In this document: positions 49,029 to 58,900 of the stretch, in pieces | Numbering within the stretch: the stretch's first letter is position 1 | Layout: the number at the start of each line of letters is the position of its first letter | Origin: Melastoma dodecandrum | Lineage: Eukaryota > Streptophyta > Magnoliopsida > Myrtales > Melastomataceae | DNA length: 64,000 nt | NCBI GenBank assembly: GCA_029817715.1 | Contig: JARUPY010000290.1 | Span: 1 to 64,000, forward strand | Reading direction: 5' to 3' | Translations under genes and position numbers: made by a program | Notes under the pieces: generated by a model | Seen by the model: the letters and a program-made list of their open reading frames with translations, nothing else | Told to the model about the DNA's origin: nothing | Databases searched by the model: none

Positions 49029-52000
49029 ATGGCAACTTTCAAAGCCTTCGAACTCCACAATGCTCGTGCGGGGCCGGCCGGACCTATTCCGGTCGCGGAA
49101 GACCAAGGATCGGGTGTCGCTCTTGGACCCATCTTGCCGGAGCATCTGTTTCCAGAAGTGGTGCCACTCAACTACCTCATCACAGAGAAGCTTATCCCGG
49201 TTTGTCATCCCAACTTTATTAATCCCCTCAACTGGGAGAAGCAGGGGACCTTTTTGTACTTCCCTTCTGCTACTAAGGCCGAGATGATAGAGTGGTTAGA
49301 GATGTGGGAGGATCATTTTGAAAATCGATTCAGGGACCAGAAGATTCTCAGATTTTTTAGGATGTCAATAGCTAGTAAGAGCTGTGATCCTAGGGTTTGT
49401 GCGGCTATTCTGCCTTTCTGGAACTCCATGGTGAACTGCTTCTATTTCCCAGAAGGCCCTATGTCCATCACTTTGGCAGATTTGAAGTTTTTGACCGGGA
49501 GCAAGATTAATGGCCGCCCAGTGCGTCAATATGCCCAGGCAGGAGACATTAGTCCGAAGGGAGCCCTCCAGTATATGAAAGTAGTAAACAAACACTTGCA
49601 GATGGCCTCAGTGGGCAAGAAAAAGGGCGAGAAGCGAACGACCGCAGGGTTCGGCGCCCAGGAAGAGATCGAATTTCTCAGCACCTGGCTGAGCAAATTT
49701 GTCTATTGTTTTCCTGGGAAGAAGGTTGGCCACACGTCTCATGCAGTGGCGAACTTTTTGAGGGAGACTACTGAAGAAGTCGCTTGGGGTCCCTTCATCC
49801 TCGGTCTGCTATATCACGATCTGGAGAGGGCGACTTCTCAAATCAAGCCATTCCCAAAGCATCCAGCAGGAGGCATGCTTTGGTTGGTCTATCTATGGTC
49901 GGCCATGTGGATGCCAGGATTGACTGGTTTCAAGGTCCCCACGACGCCCCCTGAAGCCTTGTACTATGGGGAGAGCATCTTGAATCGATGCTGCCAGCGC
50001 AAAGACCAGTGGCTCCCGACTTCAGTTACTGGCCATATGAAGCATATAGCTGATTTCGCGAGGGCAGATCGACGCGACTGGGCGCCTCTCCCAGGTCACA
50101 AAACAATTGCCCAAAAGGTCGACCCCCAGATCGCTCCAGGCTTTTGGAACGGGGTCCTCACCAGCAGGGATTTGCCAGTAGTTTTCGACAACTACCTGTC
50201 CTTTGAAGTCTATAACCCTCAGCTGTGCGCAAGACAGTTCGGGTTCATCCAGAGCGCGGCGGTCCCTTTTGTTGATGCCACTGGTGGCCTACTTGGAAGG
50301 GCGACGAAGATCCCGTGCAAGTCGGGTGACGCCAAGGTCCTGGAGTTGCTTAGCAGAAAGGCGCAACTCCTCAGGATGGAGTTCCCATCCAGTTCCTCCT
50401 CTTGCTTCGCCACACAGTTCTTCACTGTGCTGTGGTCATCTATGTATGAGGAGCTGCGATCCTTGATGCACTTCCTCGAGGTCTCCGACGAACCTGATTT
50501 CTATCCTGATGATGCTCAACTCAAAGCGAGAGGTAAGAACTTAGCTTTGTTTAAACAGCATGGAGTTCTTAATATTAGACCTAAGTTTTCTCTTCTTCTT
50601 TTCCTTTTAGGATCATTACTTCCTCGGGACCCCGGCAAAGCGAAGCTCAAAGCCCCCCTTGCCCCTGGTCCCTCCAAGACCAAGCCGATCGACAAGGGGA
50701 TGGCCAAAGTCGCAGGTCCCAAGCGAACGACTAGAGGCGACTCTTCTAAGGCCAACGTTGCCTCAAAACGCAAGGAGATCGAAGAGGAAGAGGAGGAAGA
50801 CCCCGATGAGATGCCTCTATCAAAGAGGAGGAAACTGGTGAGGGTACCGTCTCCAGTGGCGGCCTCCCTTTTCAAGTCGCCGACTACCGCAGCGGTGACT
50901 TCTTCTTCCAGGTCGCCAGCAGCGGTGGCCTCACTCAGATAACTGGTAGTGAGTTCATCATCTGCTGCGGCGCCTGCGACCTTAGCGACGGTCGATCTCG
51001 CTCGAGGAGCGACTACAGAGGTATGACTCTACTGATTCTAATTCATCTTGAGCTTCTGTACCTAACCCGCACTATATTGCCTAGGGCGAAGCTTCAACCG
51101 GAGATGGTGACCAACCTACTCCCCCGGTGTTCGAGACAGGTTCAACGGCTTCAATCGCCGAGGTGAGCTCGACTCCCTGCTAAGATACATTACTCTAGTT
51201 CATATATGAACTTTGGTTTTATTATACTCTATTCTAGGAGGAGCAGGCTCCTGAAGTCTTGTTACAAGAAGAAGGATTCGCTATGGTTTTACTCGGTCCT
51301 TCAACTTGGTCGACGCGAGAGGAGGCACCACCTCAGTCGATGCGAGAGGAGGAAGAACAAGGCGTTCCTTCTTCTTCAGTCCACACTCCTGCACCACCAA
51401 TGGTATGTGTTCTTCTTTCACACAAAGCATGGCGTTGTTATCGCGATTCTAACTGCGACACTTTACAGGCTCATCTGAAGAGAGTGAAGACGACTGCTGG
51501 TCGCAAGAAGGCTCCTACTCCTTCCACTTCTTCGGGCGAAAGCTCTGAGGATTTACTACCTTCGAAGGTAAGTATTCGATTGCATGAAAGTGTCGACTTT
51601 TCAGAATATTGTGTCTTAGCAACATTTCATTTCTTATTCTGCAGGATCCTGCTACAGCGACCTCGACTAGCGACTCATGGGTGAAGCTTCACGAGGATGT
51701 TGAAGAGTTGTGCCAGCTTCTGCATATCGATCCGTTAGAGATCGACTCATTTAAGAGGATGCAGAAGCTGGTTAAAAGAATCGAGGCTTCCCCTTGGGTC
51801 ACGGATGAACTGTTGGGGGCCTGCAAGGGCTTTAAGTCGACGTACTGGACCCGTTGGAGGGACTATGACGCCGACTTGCTTATCTTGGAATCGACTGACT
51901 CGAAGATTCAGTTGATCAATCAAGCTCGAAAGCAGGCCTCTAAAGCTGCACAGGACGCCCGCCAGCGTTTGGTCGACGTGCAAGAGAAGCTGACTGAGGC

Positions 52001-52217
52001 AGAGAGGCAGGTAGAGTTTTATACCAACCTCAAGAATGACCTGACTCGGCAGCTTGCGTCGATCAACACTCAGGAAATCGAGGAGCTGGAGGCCAGGGCT
52101 GGAAAAGATAGAGAAAAGGTCGTTGACCTCTATGCCCAGCGGAATAGGGTGAACGCGAAGCGCCGAGCTCGCGAGTCCCTTATCCTCGATTTCAAAAAGG
52201 CTGGCGGGTTAGATTAG
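49029..52217 (+). CDS. Plant mobile domain (PMD) protein, six-exon gene antisense within element B
   Basis: Start ATG 49029 (MATFKAFELHNARAG), below a TATA box. Exons 49029-50532, 50611-51020, 51085-51162, 51238-51402, 51469-51567 and 51645-52217 have GT-AG borders and total 943 codons. Introns 2-5 all fall between codons, while intron 1 (78 nt) could also be read through. Residues about 70-400 form the aminotransferase-like PMD (FYFPEGPMSITLADLKFLTG, AQEEIEFLSTWLSKFVYCF, GGMLWLVYLWSAMWMPG, FEVYNPQLCARQFGF). Then comes a basic, Ser/Pro/Glu-rich linker with a KRRKLVR nuclear-signal-like motif, and a C-terminal coiled coil (LTEAERQVEFYTNLKNDL). An in-frame TAA (50940-50942) in exon 2 would truncate this copy after the PMD. 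It converges with pol, 136 bp between stops. The function in the element is unknown. Confidence 0.8.
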
Positions 52218-52353
52218 GTGATTTGTAATTAGAACAACAATGTAATCACATTGCTTTCACTTTAATTGATTGAGCATGTCGTTTCTCAAGCTAATCTCTA
52301 CGCATAATTATTCTTCTGGAGAATATCACTTGGGCGAAGTTTAGCGCGACCCC

Positions 52354-53682
52354 TTAGGAGTTAAGCGCTTCCCAAATCAATGGAGTCCTTCGTTTTAAGA
52401 TTCCACGGTGAGCTTCCCAAATAGTCTCGCGGTAGGATTTAAGATATTTACCATTGACCTTCAATGGATGTTTATCCCCTTCCCTGGTCATAAGTCGATA
52501 CGTATTAGATGAGTATGTCTCGCACACTTCATATGGACCCTCCCAATTAGGAGACCACTTACCCAGGACTTGGTCCTTCGATTTAAGAGGTAGGACCATC
52601 TTCCATACCAAGTAGCCCACTTTGAAGCGCTTATGGACAACCTTTTTATTATAGTGCCTAGCAATTCTTTGCTTATGTACCTCGAGTCGGTCTATTACGT
52701 CGAGTCGCTTCTTTTCCAATTCTTCTAAAGCGAGGTACATTGCCTCGTCTTGCAAGTCAGGATGAGCTACCCTGAGCGACTTGTATCGAATCTCAATAGG
52801 TAGGACAACATCTTGCCCATATATCAGCGAAAAAGGGGCTTCTCCTGTGCTGTCTCTCTTGGTGACTCTTAGAGCCCACAAGGTGTCTTGTAATAGTTTG
52901 TGCCATTCTCTTGGATTTGCACCGACCATTTTCTGAATGTTATTCTTTATGAGCTTATTAGTAGCTTCAGCTTGTCCATTCGACTGGGGGTAATAAGGTG
53001 TCGAGTTAGTGATTGAAAAACCGAATTCAGCGGCGAATTCGCGCACCTTCTCATTATTGAAAACGGTGTCATTGTCTACTACAATATTCTGGGGAATCCC
53101 AAATCTATAAATGATGGAAGATCTGAGAAAATCGATCTCGCCTTTGTGGTCAATTTTCTTATATACTTGAGCCTCGACCCACTTGGTAAAATAGTCAGTA
53201 GCGACTAGAATGTAGGCATCGCCTTTACTTGAGTGTGGGTGAATCTCCTCGATTATATCTAGGGCCCAAGTCCTAAATGGCCAAGGCTTGATGACTGAGA
53301 TTAAGTCGGACGCTGGAGCTCTCGTCGTAGGACCATGCCTTTGGCACTCTTGACATCCTCTAGCCATTTCTATGCAATTTTTTAGCATTGATGGCCAGTA
53401 AAATCCATGTCTTTTAATGACCCAAGACATCTTAATGCCTGACTGATGGGATCCACATAAACCTTGATGAGTTTCTAACATTATGGGTGTTGCTTCGTCT
53501 AAGTCGACACATCTTAGCAGTACTCCTTCCTTGGTTTTTCTGTAGAGTACTCCATCTATGAGGGTATAAGACAAAGCCTGAGTCTTAATTCTTTGGCTTG
53601 CCTTTTGAGCTGGGTCCATCAGGAAGTCAATGATGGTCTTTCTCCAATCTTTATCTCTTGCCAGTATGTCCAATGCGAACAA
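52354..53682 (-). CDS. Element B integrase
   Basis: This 442-codon frame has His72/His79 with Cys110/Cys113 (zinc-binding domain), then a catalytic core with Asp142 (TWALDIIEEI), Asp203 (IVVDND) and Glu239 (GQAEATNK). The second Asp and the Glu have 35 residues between them, so it is a DD35E enzyme, followed by a C-terminal VWKM...GKWSPNWEGPYEV domain. It is in the same frame as RNase H and RT, separated by a single TGA near 53749. All catalytic residues are present. No chromodomain follows, as expected for Tat. Confidence 0.93.
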   Translation of the reverse strand: MFALDILARDKDWRKTIIDFLMDPAQKASQRIKTQALSYTLIDGVLYRKTKEGVLLRCVDLDEATPIMLETHQGLCGSHQSGIKMSWVIKRHGFYWPSMLKNCIEMARGCQECQRHGPTTRAPASDLISVIKPWPFRTWALDIIEEIHPHSSKGDAYILVATDYFTKWVEAQVYKKIDHKGEIDFLRSSIIYRFGIPQNIVVDNDTVFNNEKVREFAAEFGFSITNSTPYYPQSNGQAEATNKLIKNNIQKMVGANPREWHKLLQDTLWALRVTKRDSTGEAPFSLIYGQDVVLPIEIRYKSLRVAHPDLQDEAMYLALEELEKKRLDVIDRLEVHKQRIARHYNKKVVHKRFKVGYLVWKMVLPLKSKDQVLGKWSPNWEGPYEVCETYSSNTYRLMTREGDKHPLKVNGKYLKSYRETIWEAHRGILKRRTPLIWEALNS

Positions 53683-53748
53683 ATCGCTTTGTGGGACTAA
53701 ATGAGAAGCTATTTCGGGGACACAATCGTTTCTTCCTCTAGCCTTGTA

Positions 53749-54627
53749 TCACGAAGCTTTTTGGGCTAAGTCGTTAGCGATGGTGTTTTCCTCCCGGCCT
53801 ACAAAGAGGAAAGTAATTGCTTCGAACCGCTCGACTAGCCTTCGAGCGACTTGATGATAGGGTGCGAGTTTCTCTTGACATAGAGAGTCGCCATTCATCT
53901 GGTTAATAACCAGTTGGGAGTCTCCCATTACTCTGGCTTTCCAGGCTCCCAAGGTTAATAATTCCTTCAAGAGCGTGATCAACGCTTCATATTCAGTCGC
54001 ATTGTTTGTATGAGTCGCCGACAAACGATATGCTAGGCGAACGTCCTTTCCTAGTGGTGAAAGTATGTGGAGGCCTATGCCTACGCCGGATTTCGCCGAA
54101 GATCCATCAAACCAAGCTTGCCAGACATCCTCAACGGATTCCTCTTGATCAATTGATGTAGATGGGTCGTGGTTCACTAAGAAGTCGGCTAAGGCCTGCC
54201 CTTTCACCGACTGTTGAGGTTTGAAACGCAGATCGTATGCGGATAGGACCAAGCTCCATTTACTAATTCTTCCGGTCAATAGGGGACTTTCGAAAAAGTA
54301 TTTTATGACTGGAGACTTGGCAATAACATGAACCTCTTGGGATCCGATATAATGTCTCAGCTTCTTAACAGCATAGAAGACTGATAGGCACAACTTCTCC
54401 TTAATTGTATAGCGCTTTTCTGTGGCCGTTAGTTGTCTTGACAAATAGTAGACCGCTCTCTCAGTTTTGTCCTCCGCCTCTTGGGCTAACATGGCACCAA
54501 TGACTGATTCAGTCGCTGCCACGTAAAGCAGATAGGGCTTTCCTATCCGAGGAGGGGCAAGCACAGGCGGCTTCATTAAATACTCCTTTAAGCCTTCAAA
54601 TGCTTTTTGGTGTTCGTCGCTCCACAC
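53749..54627 (-). CDS. Element B tandem RNase H domains
   Basis: The first RNase H occupies residues about 20-165 (YLLYVAATESVIGAMLAQE, AVYYLSRQLTATEKRYT, LTGRISKWSLVLSAYDL). The second, archaeal-type RNase H, occupies residues about 185-292 (AWFDGSSAKSGVGIGLHIL, NNATEYEALITLL, VMGDSQLVINQM) and keeps the Asp-Glu-Asp set. The pair is a diagnostic Tat feature. The piece is bounded by a TAA on its RT side and a TGA on its integrase side. Confidence 0.92.
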   Translation of the reverse strand: MWSDEHQKAFEGLKEYLMKPPVLAPPRIGKPYLLYVAATESVIGAMLAQEAEDKTERAVYYLSRQLTATEKRYTIKEKLCLSVFYAVKKLRHYIGSQEVHVIAKSPVIKYFFESPLLTGRISKWSLVLSAYDLRFKPQQSVKGQALADFLVNHDPSTSIDQEESVEDVWQAWFDGSSAKSGVGIGLHILSPLGKDVRLAYRLSATHTNNATEYEALITLLKELLTLGAWKARVMGDSQLVINQMNGDSLCQEKLAPYHQVARRLVERFEAITFLFVGREENTIANDLAQKAS

Positions 54628-54663
54628 AAAATTTCCCTTCGCCTTCAGTAAAGTCGAAAAAAC

Positions 54664-55923
54664 TTATGTCCGTCCAGCGACGTTACCAATAAATCGCCTT
54701 AGATAATTGATCCTTCCTAAGAAAGCCTGTAACTGCTTCTTATTACTCGGAGGGTTCAATCTTTGAATGGTATTCACTTTGTTCTGGTCGACTTCTATGC
54801 CACGTTGATGGACTAGGAACTCTAGGAAATGTCTTGCTCTGACTCCGAAGGCACATTTGAGAGGGTTTAGTTTGAGCTGATGCTTTCTCATTTGAATGAA
54901 AGCATTTCTAAGGTCATTAACATGTGACTTCTCGTCTTGCGACTTGACCACTATATCGTCTATGTATACTTCGACTGTTTTGTTAATCGAGGCATCAAAT
55001 ATAGCGTTCATGGCTCGTTGGTAGGTTGCCCCAGCGTTTTTGAGTCCGAATGGCATGACTACCCATTCGAAAATGCCTAAGGGACACCTGAACGCAGTTT
55101 TATGGATATCCTCCTCAGCTAGGAAGATTTGGTTATATCCTGAAAAACCATCCATGAAGGACATAATTTGGTGCCCTGCAGTCTTGTCGACTAAGTCGTC
55201 TGCGATAGGCATTGGGTACTCATCCTTTGGAGTGGCACGATTCAAGTCTCTGAAGTCGATGCAAACTCTAATCTTACCATTTTTCTTAATGACCGGAACT
55301 ATACTGGATATCCATTCGGTGTACCTTGACGTCCTTATATATCCAGCTTTAAAGAGCTTCTTGACTTCCTCGAATACCGCTTGAGTGACTTCATGAGTCA
55401 TTCTCCTCGGCGCCTGTTGGACTGGTTTAAATCCCGTTTTGATTGGTAACTTGTGTTCCACAAGTCGGTGATCTAGGCCAGGCATCTCGGTGTAATCCCA
55501 AGCGAAACAGTCTTTAAACTCTTCTAGAGCAGCTTTGATAGAATTGAAAAGTTCTTTATTCATTGAGGAACTGATGAAAACAATTCGAGGGCTTGATGCC
55601 TCGCCTAAATTGACGCCTACGAGTGAGTCACATGGCATCATCAGTGACTCACGACTCTGGACACCACCTAAATCGGTGTCAACGTTATTACATGACCTAG
55701 CTTCGAGATTGATGTTGCCTATTTGGCATCCTACTTTCCTAGACATCCTAACATGCTTCTGAAGTCGCTGTAGGATATCAGCGACTGCATGACCTTTCTC
55801 CTCACTGTCCATACATCCCTTCGTGTAGGAGTCTATCGGGCTCCAACTCCGTCGCAGTGCTCTCTTGGCTCTTAGGCGCTTCTCCCTTGTTGCCGCTTGG
55901 GCTGTTGTTCGTCTCGCCTCCAT
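54664..55923 (-). CDS. Element B reverse transcriptase
   Basis: This 419-codon frame contains RT motifs in order: IVPVIKKNGKIRVCIDFRDL, FMDGFSGYNQIFLAEED, WVVMPFGLKNAGATYQRAM, catalytic YIDDIVVKS and FLGRINYLRRFIGN. It overlaps the end of the gag-protease frame by 122 bp in a different phase, so expression would need frameshifting or other means. A TAA at the left end separates it from RNase H. Confidence 0.93.
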   Translation of the reverse strand: MEARRTTAQAATREKRLRAKRALRRSWSPIDSYTKGCMDSEEKGHAVADILQRLQKHVRMSRKVGCQIGNINLEARSCNNVDTDLGGVQSRESLMMPCDSLVGVNLGEASSPRIVFISSSMNKELFNSIKAALEEFKDCFAWDYTEMPGLDHRLVEHKLPIKTGFKPVQQAPRRMTHEVTQAVFEEVKKLFKAGYIRTSRYTEWISSIVPVIKKNGKIRVCIDFRDLNRATPKDEYPMPIADDLVDKTAGHQIMSFMDGFSGYNQIFLAEEDIHKTAFRCPLGIFEWVVMPFGLKNAGATYQRAMNAIFDASINKTVEVYIDDIVVKSQDEKSHVNDLRNAFIQMRKHQLKLNPLKCAFGVRARHFLEFLVHQRGIEVDQNKVNTIQRLNPPSNKKQLQAFLGRINYLRRFIGNVAGRT

Positions 55924-58900
55924 CCTTGGTCGTGACTACCTCCTGCAGGACCTCGTCTATGTCCTTGTCTGTGAAGTCGGGCCCCCATCCTGTTGGCACA
56001 ATCGGTCCTTCGTCAGGCTTGGGGTGAGAGGTGCCATAGCTTACGATGAAGTCGAACTTCCCAGAAGGTTCACCTAAAGGTCCGACTGTGGGGTCTCCCA
56101 GCTTGTAGCGCTGGTCCAGAGTAAGGTCCTTGATTGTCTTACACGTCTCTGCATGCAAAATACCCTTGTCACAACAGGAGTATTCATCAGCCTTAACGAT
56201 TTCTATTTCGGAGTCAAGCCATAAGATTAACTCCCTATGCAAAGTAGATGGAATCGCGGCGGCCTTATGAAGCCAATCGCGTCCTAAAAGCGCATTAAAT
56301 GAAGGGGTTATATCGATTACAAAGAAAGCAGTTTCCTGCTCGTGTCTCCCGACGCCTAGGCGCACGGAGCATATGCCCAGGCACTTGGATTTTCTCCCAT
56401 TAAAGCCACTTACAGCTACGTCGGTTCGCACCAACTCGCTAGGCTTGTACCCAAGTAATCTAAACTTGGCAAGGGGAAGAACATTGACAGTGGCGCCATT
56501 GTCTATTAAGACTCGGCCCACTAAGACACCATCAAAGGTGGCTGAGATGTACAGCGAATGCATATGCTGTTTCATGCGATCTGATGGTTTCCTCAACCAG
56601 TGCAGAGGGAAGCCAGAAGGAAATGTAATGACTTTAGAGTCGAGAGTTTTACCTTCCGGTGCCTCCGACTTGTTGTTGCAGGCGAACTCCGCAGGGAGGG
56701 TAAGAGCGTTACAGCTCACGAGGGGCCCTTGCTCTGCGTTGAAGTCGCAGGGCTTATCTCCTCGTAGAGGAGTGTAGTCGAAGCTCGAGCCTGGGTCTTC
56801 CGAGCAGTCAGTAGACTCGACCCGCTCGGGCTCTGCGACTTGTTTCCCTGTGGCGTGGTTCCCGCCAAAGGGTGGCATCACAGGGGTCATTCTTGGCTTC
56901 TTCTGGGCGTGACTTAGACGCCTTTCTTTTCTCTTTTGAGCCTTCACGGGAAGCGTAACCTTCCTTTCCGCCTTCTGCCATTGAGACGAAGGGTTAAGCG
57001 CTTTGACAAACCTTGGTTTCTTAGAACCAAAAGGAAGTCGACTTACCTCCACAAACCTTCCGTCGGCTGGGTCATATCCTACATGCACAGGGTTATCTGC
57101 TGGCCTATTCGAAGAGGACTTGTTAGGGTTCGAATTACCTGAGCCCTCAGGACGGACTGCCTTCACCAGCATCTCCCCTTTTGCGGATAAGTCGACGAGC
57201 CGCAAGAAGTAGTTAACGCAGCATGCTGTGCAGAGCTGGGTGATGAGTATGCGGTTGTGAGCGATCAGCTTGCACTTTTGGCACAGCAGCTTTTCGTCTA
57301 GGAATTGGGCAATAGGTGGCCCCCTCCGCAGTTCCTGAGGATCAACTGTCTGCGACGCATAGCGGGGCCTGCGATTCACGGCCTGCTGAGGTTGGTCCGC
57401 TTCCTTATGCTCCTCTACTGGTCTAATCTCTTTGACAGGGGTAGGTCTAGTGTACCCCTGTTTGATGACCCTTTGGCCAGACGAGTCTATGAACTCCAGT
57501 CGCCGTGCCGGGCGTTCTGTTCCCCGGGTGACTGCCTCTCCATTCCCCTTGTGACCCTGGGGGCCTCCTCTTCCTCCTCGCAAGGCTAATCGGCGATCTG
57601 CGCTAGGAGGGCTTTTGAGGGCGTGAGAAGATCCTCGGGGAGTGTTCAGCGACATTGCTGCTTCCTCGAACGGGGTCAAGTCGTACCACTCCTCCGTCTT
57701 GCTGTCCAGTAGGTACTTCTTGAACGTGTGGCACTGATCCGTAGTATGAGTGTCGTTCAAGTGCCAGTGGCATAGCCACTTCTCCCTTCCTTTGGGCAGA
57801 ATGAAGACCCTACGCTCAGCCAGTCGCTTCATCAGGGCATTAGCCACCAAAGTCTCGCCGGTTGCTTGTAAGTCCTGCGAGGGTACAACAGAGTCGTTAA
57901 TAACTTCTAAGAGATTAACCTCAGCATCAAATATGTCAAACGTATGAATGGCGACTTCATCCCCGAATGGATTATCATCCACCACGGCGACTTCGTCGAC
58001 CTCCGAAAAACGGAGCTCTTTAGACTCTATTAAATCCTGGATGATATTTCTAAAGGACAAACAGTCCTTGGTAGCATGGGTGAAGGACCCATGCCACTTG
58101 CAGTAATTCCTATTCTTTTCCCTCTCTGTTTGAGGGACTCGATGGCCGGGCTTAAGCCTAATCCTTTTCCTTTGATAAAGCCAGTCGAATATAGCGTCGA
58201 CTTTATCCGTGTCGAAAGAATATTTTCTTTCCTCGGCATTCTTTTGGGATGCCTTAGCTTTGGAATTCTTCTTAGTCAGGGGATCGCATATAGTCGACTC
58301 CCCCTTGATAAATTCCGCCACGTCGACTTCATAAGTGTCGACTTGGTAGGCTCGAGTCAGTTGGGCTTCCTCTGTAAGGAGCTGATAATACTCAGTAGCC
58401 CTCCTTGCTAAGTCATACAGGTCAGCAAAGCGCTCGCCCTGCAGCTTTTTCCGGAACGGGATTGTCAACGCATTTAATGCGAGAAGTAATTGATCTCTCT
58501 CCGGTATGGGGGGTCTACACCGTAGTAGGGCCTTCCTAAGTTTCATTAGAAACTGTCCTGGGTGTTCCCCGTTAGCCTGCTTAAGGCGCATTACCTCAAA
58601 CATCGACATGGGGGTGTCCAGTCGAGCAAAGGTCTTAAACAACATAGACTGCATCTGAGTCCACGAGGCTACTGACCCTGGCGGCAAACTCGCATACCAC
58701 GTAAAGGCATCTCCCGTTAATGAGTTAGGGAAGAGCTTCAGTTTCCAAAAGTCATTCCCGGCCGCCTCACCAAGTTGGTGAGTGAAGCGAGCGATATGCT
58801 CGAGTGGGGTCATTTCATCTTCACCCGAAAAACGGGTAAAGTCGGGCACCTTATAACCTCTAGGTAGAGGGAAATCCCTGTCGACATATTCAGGATAGGG

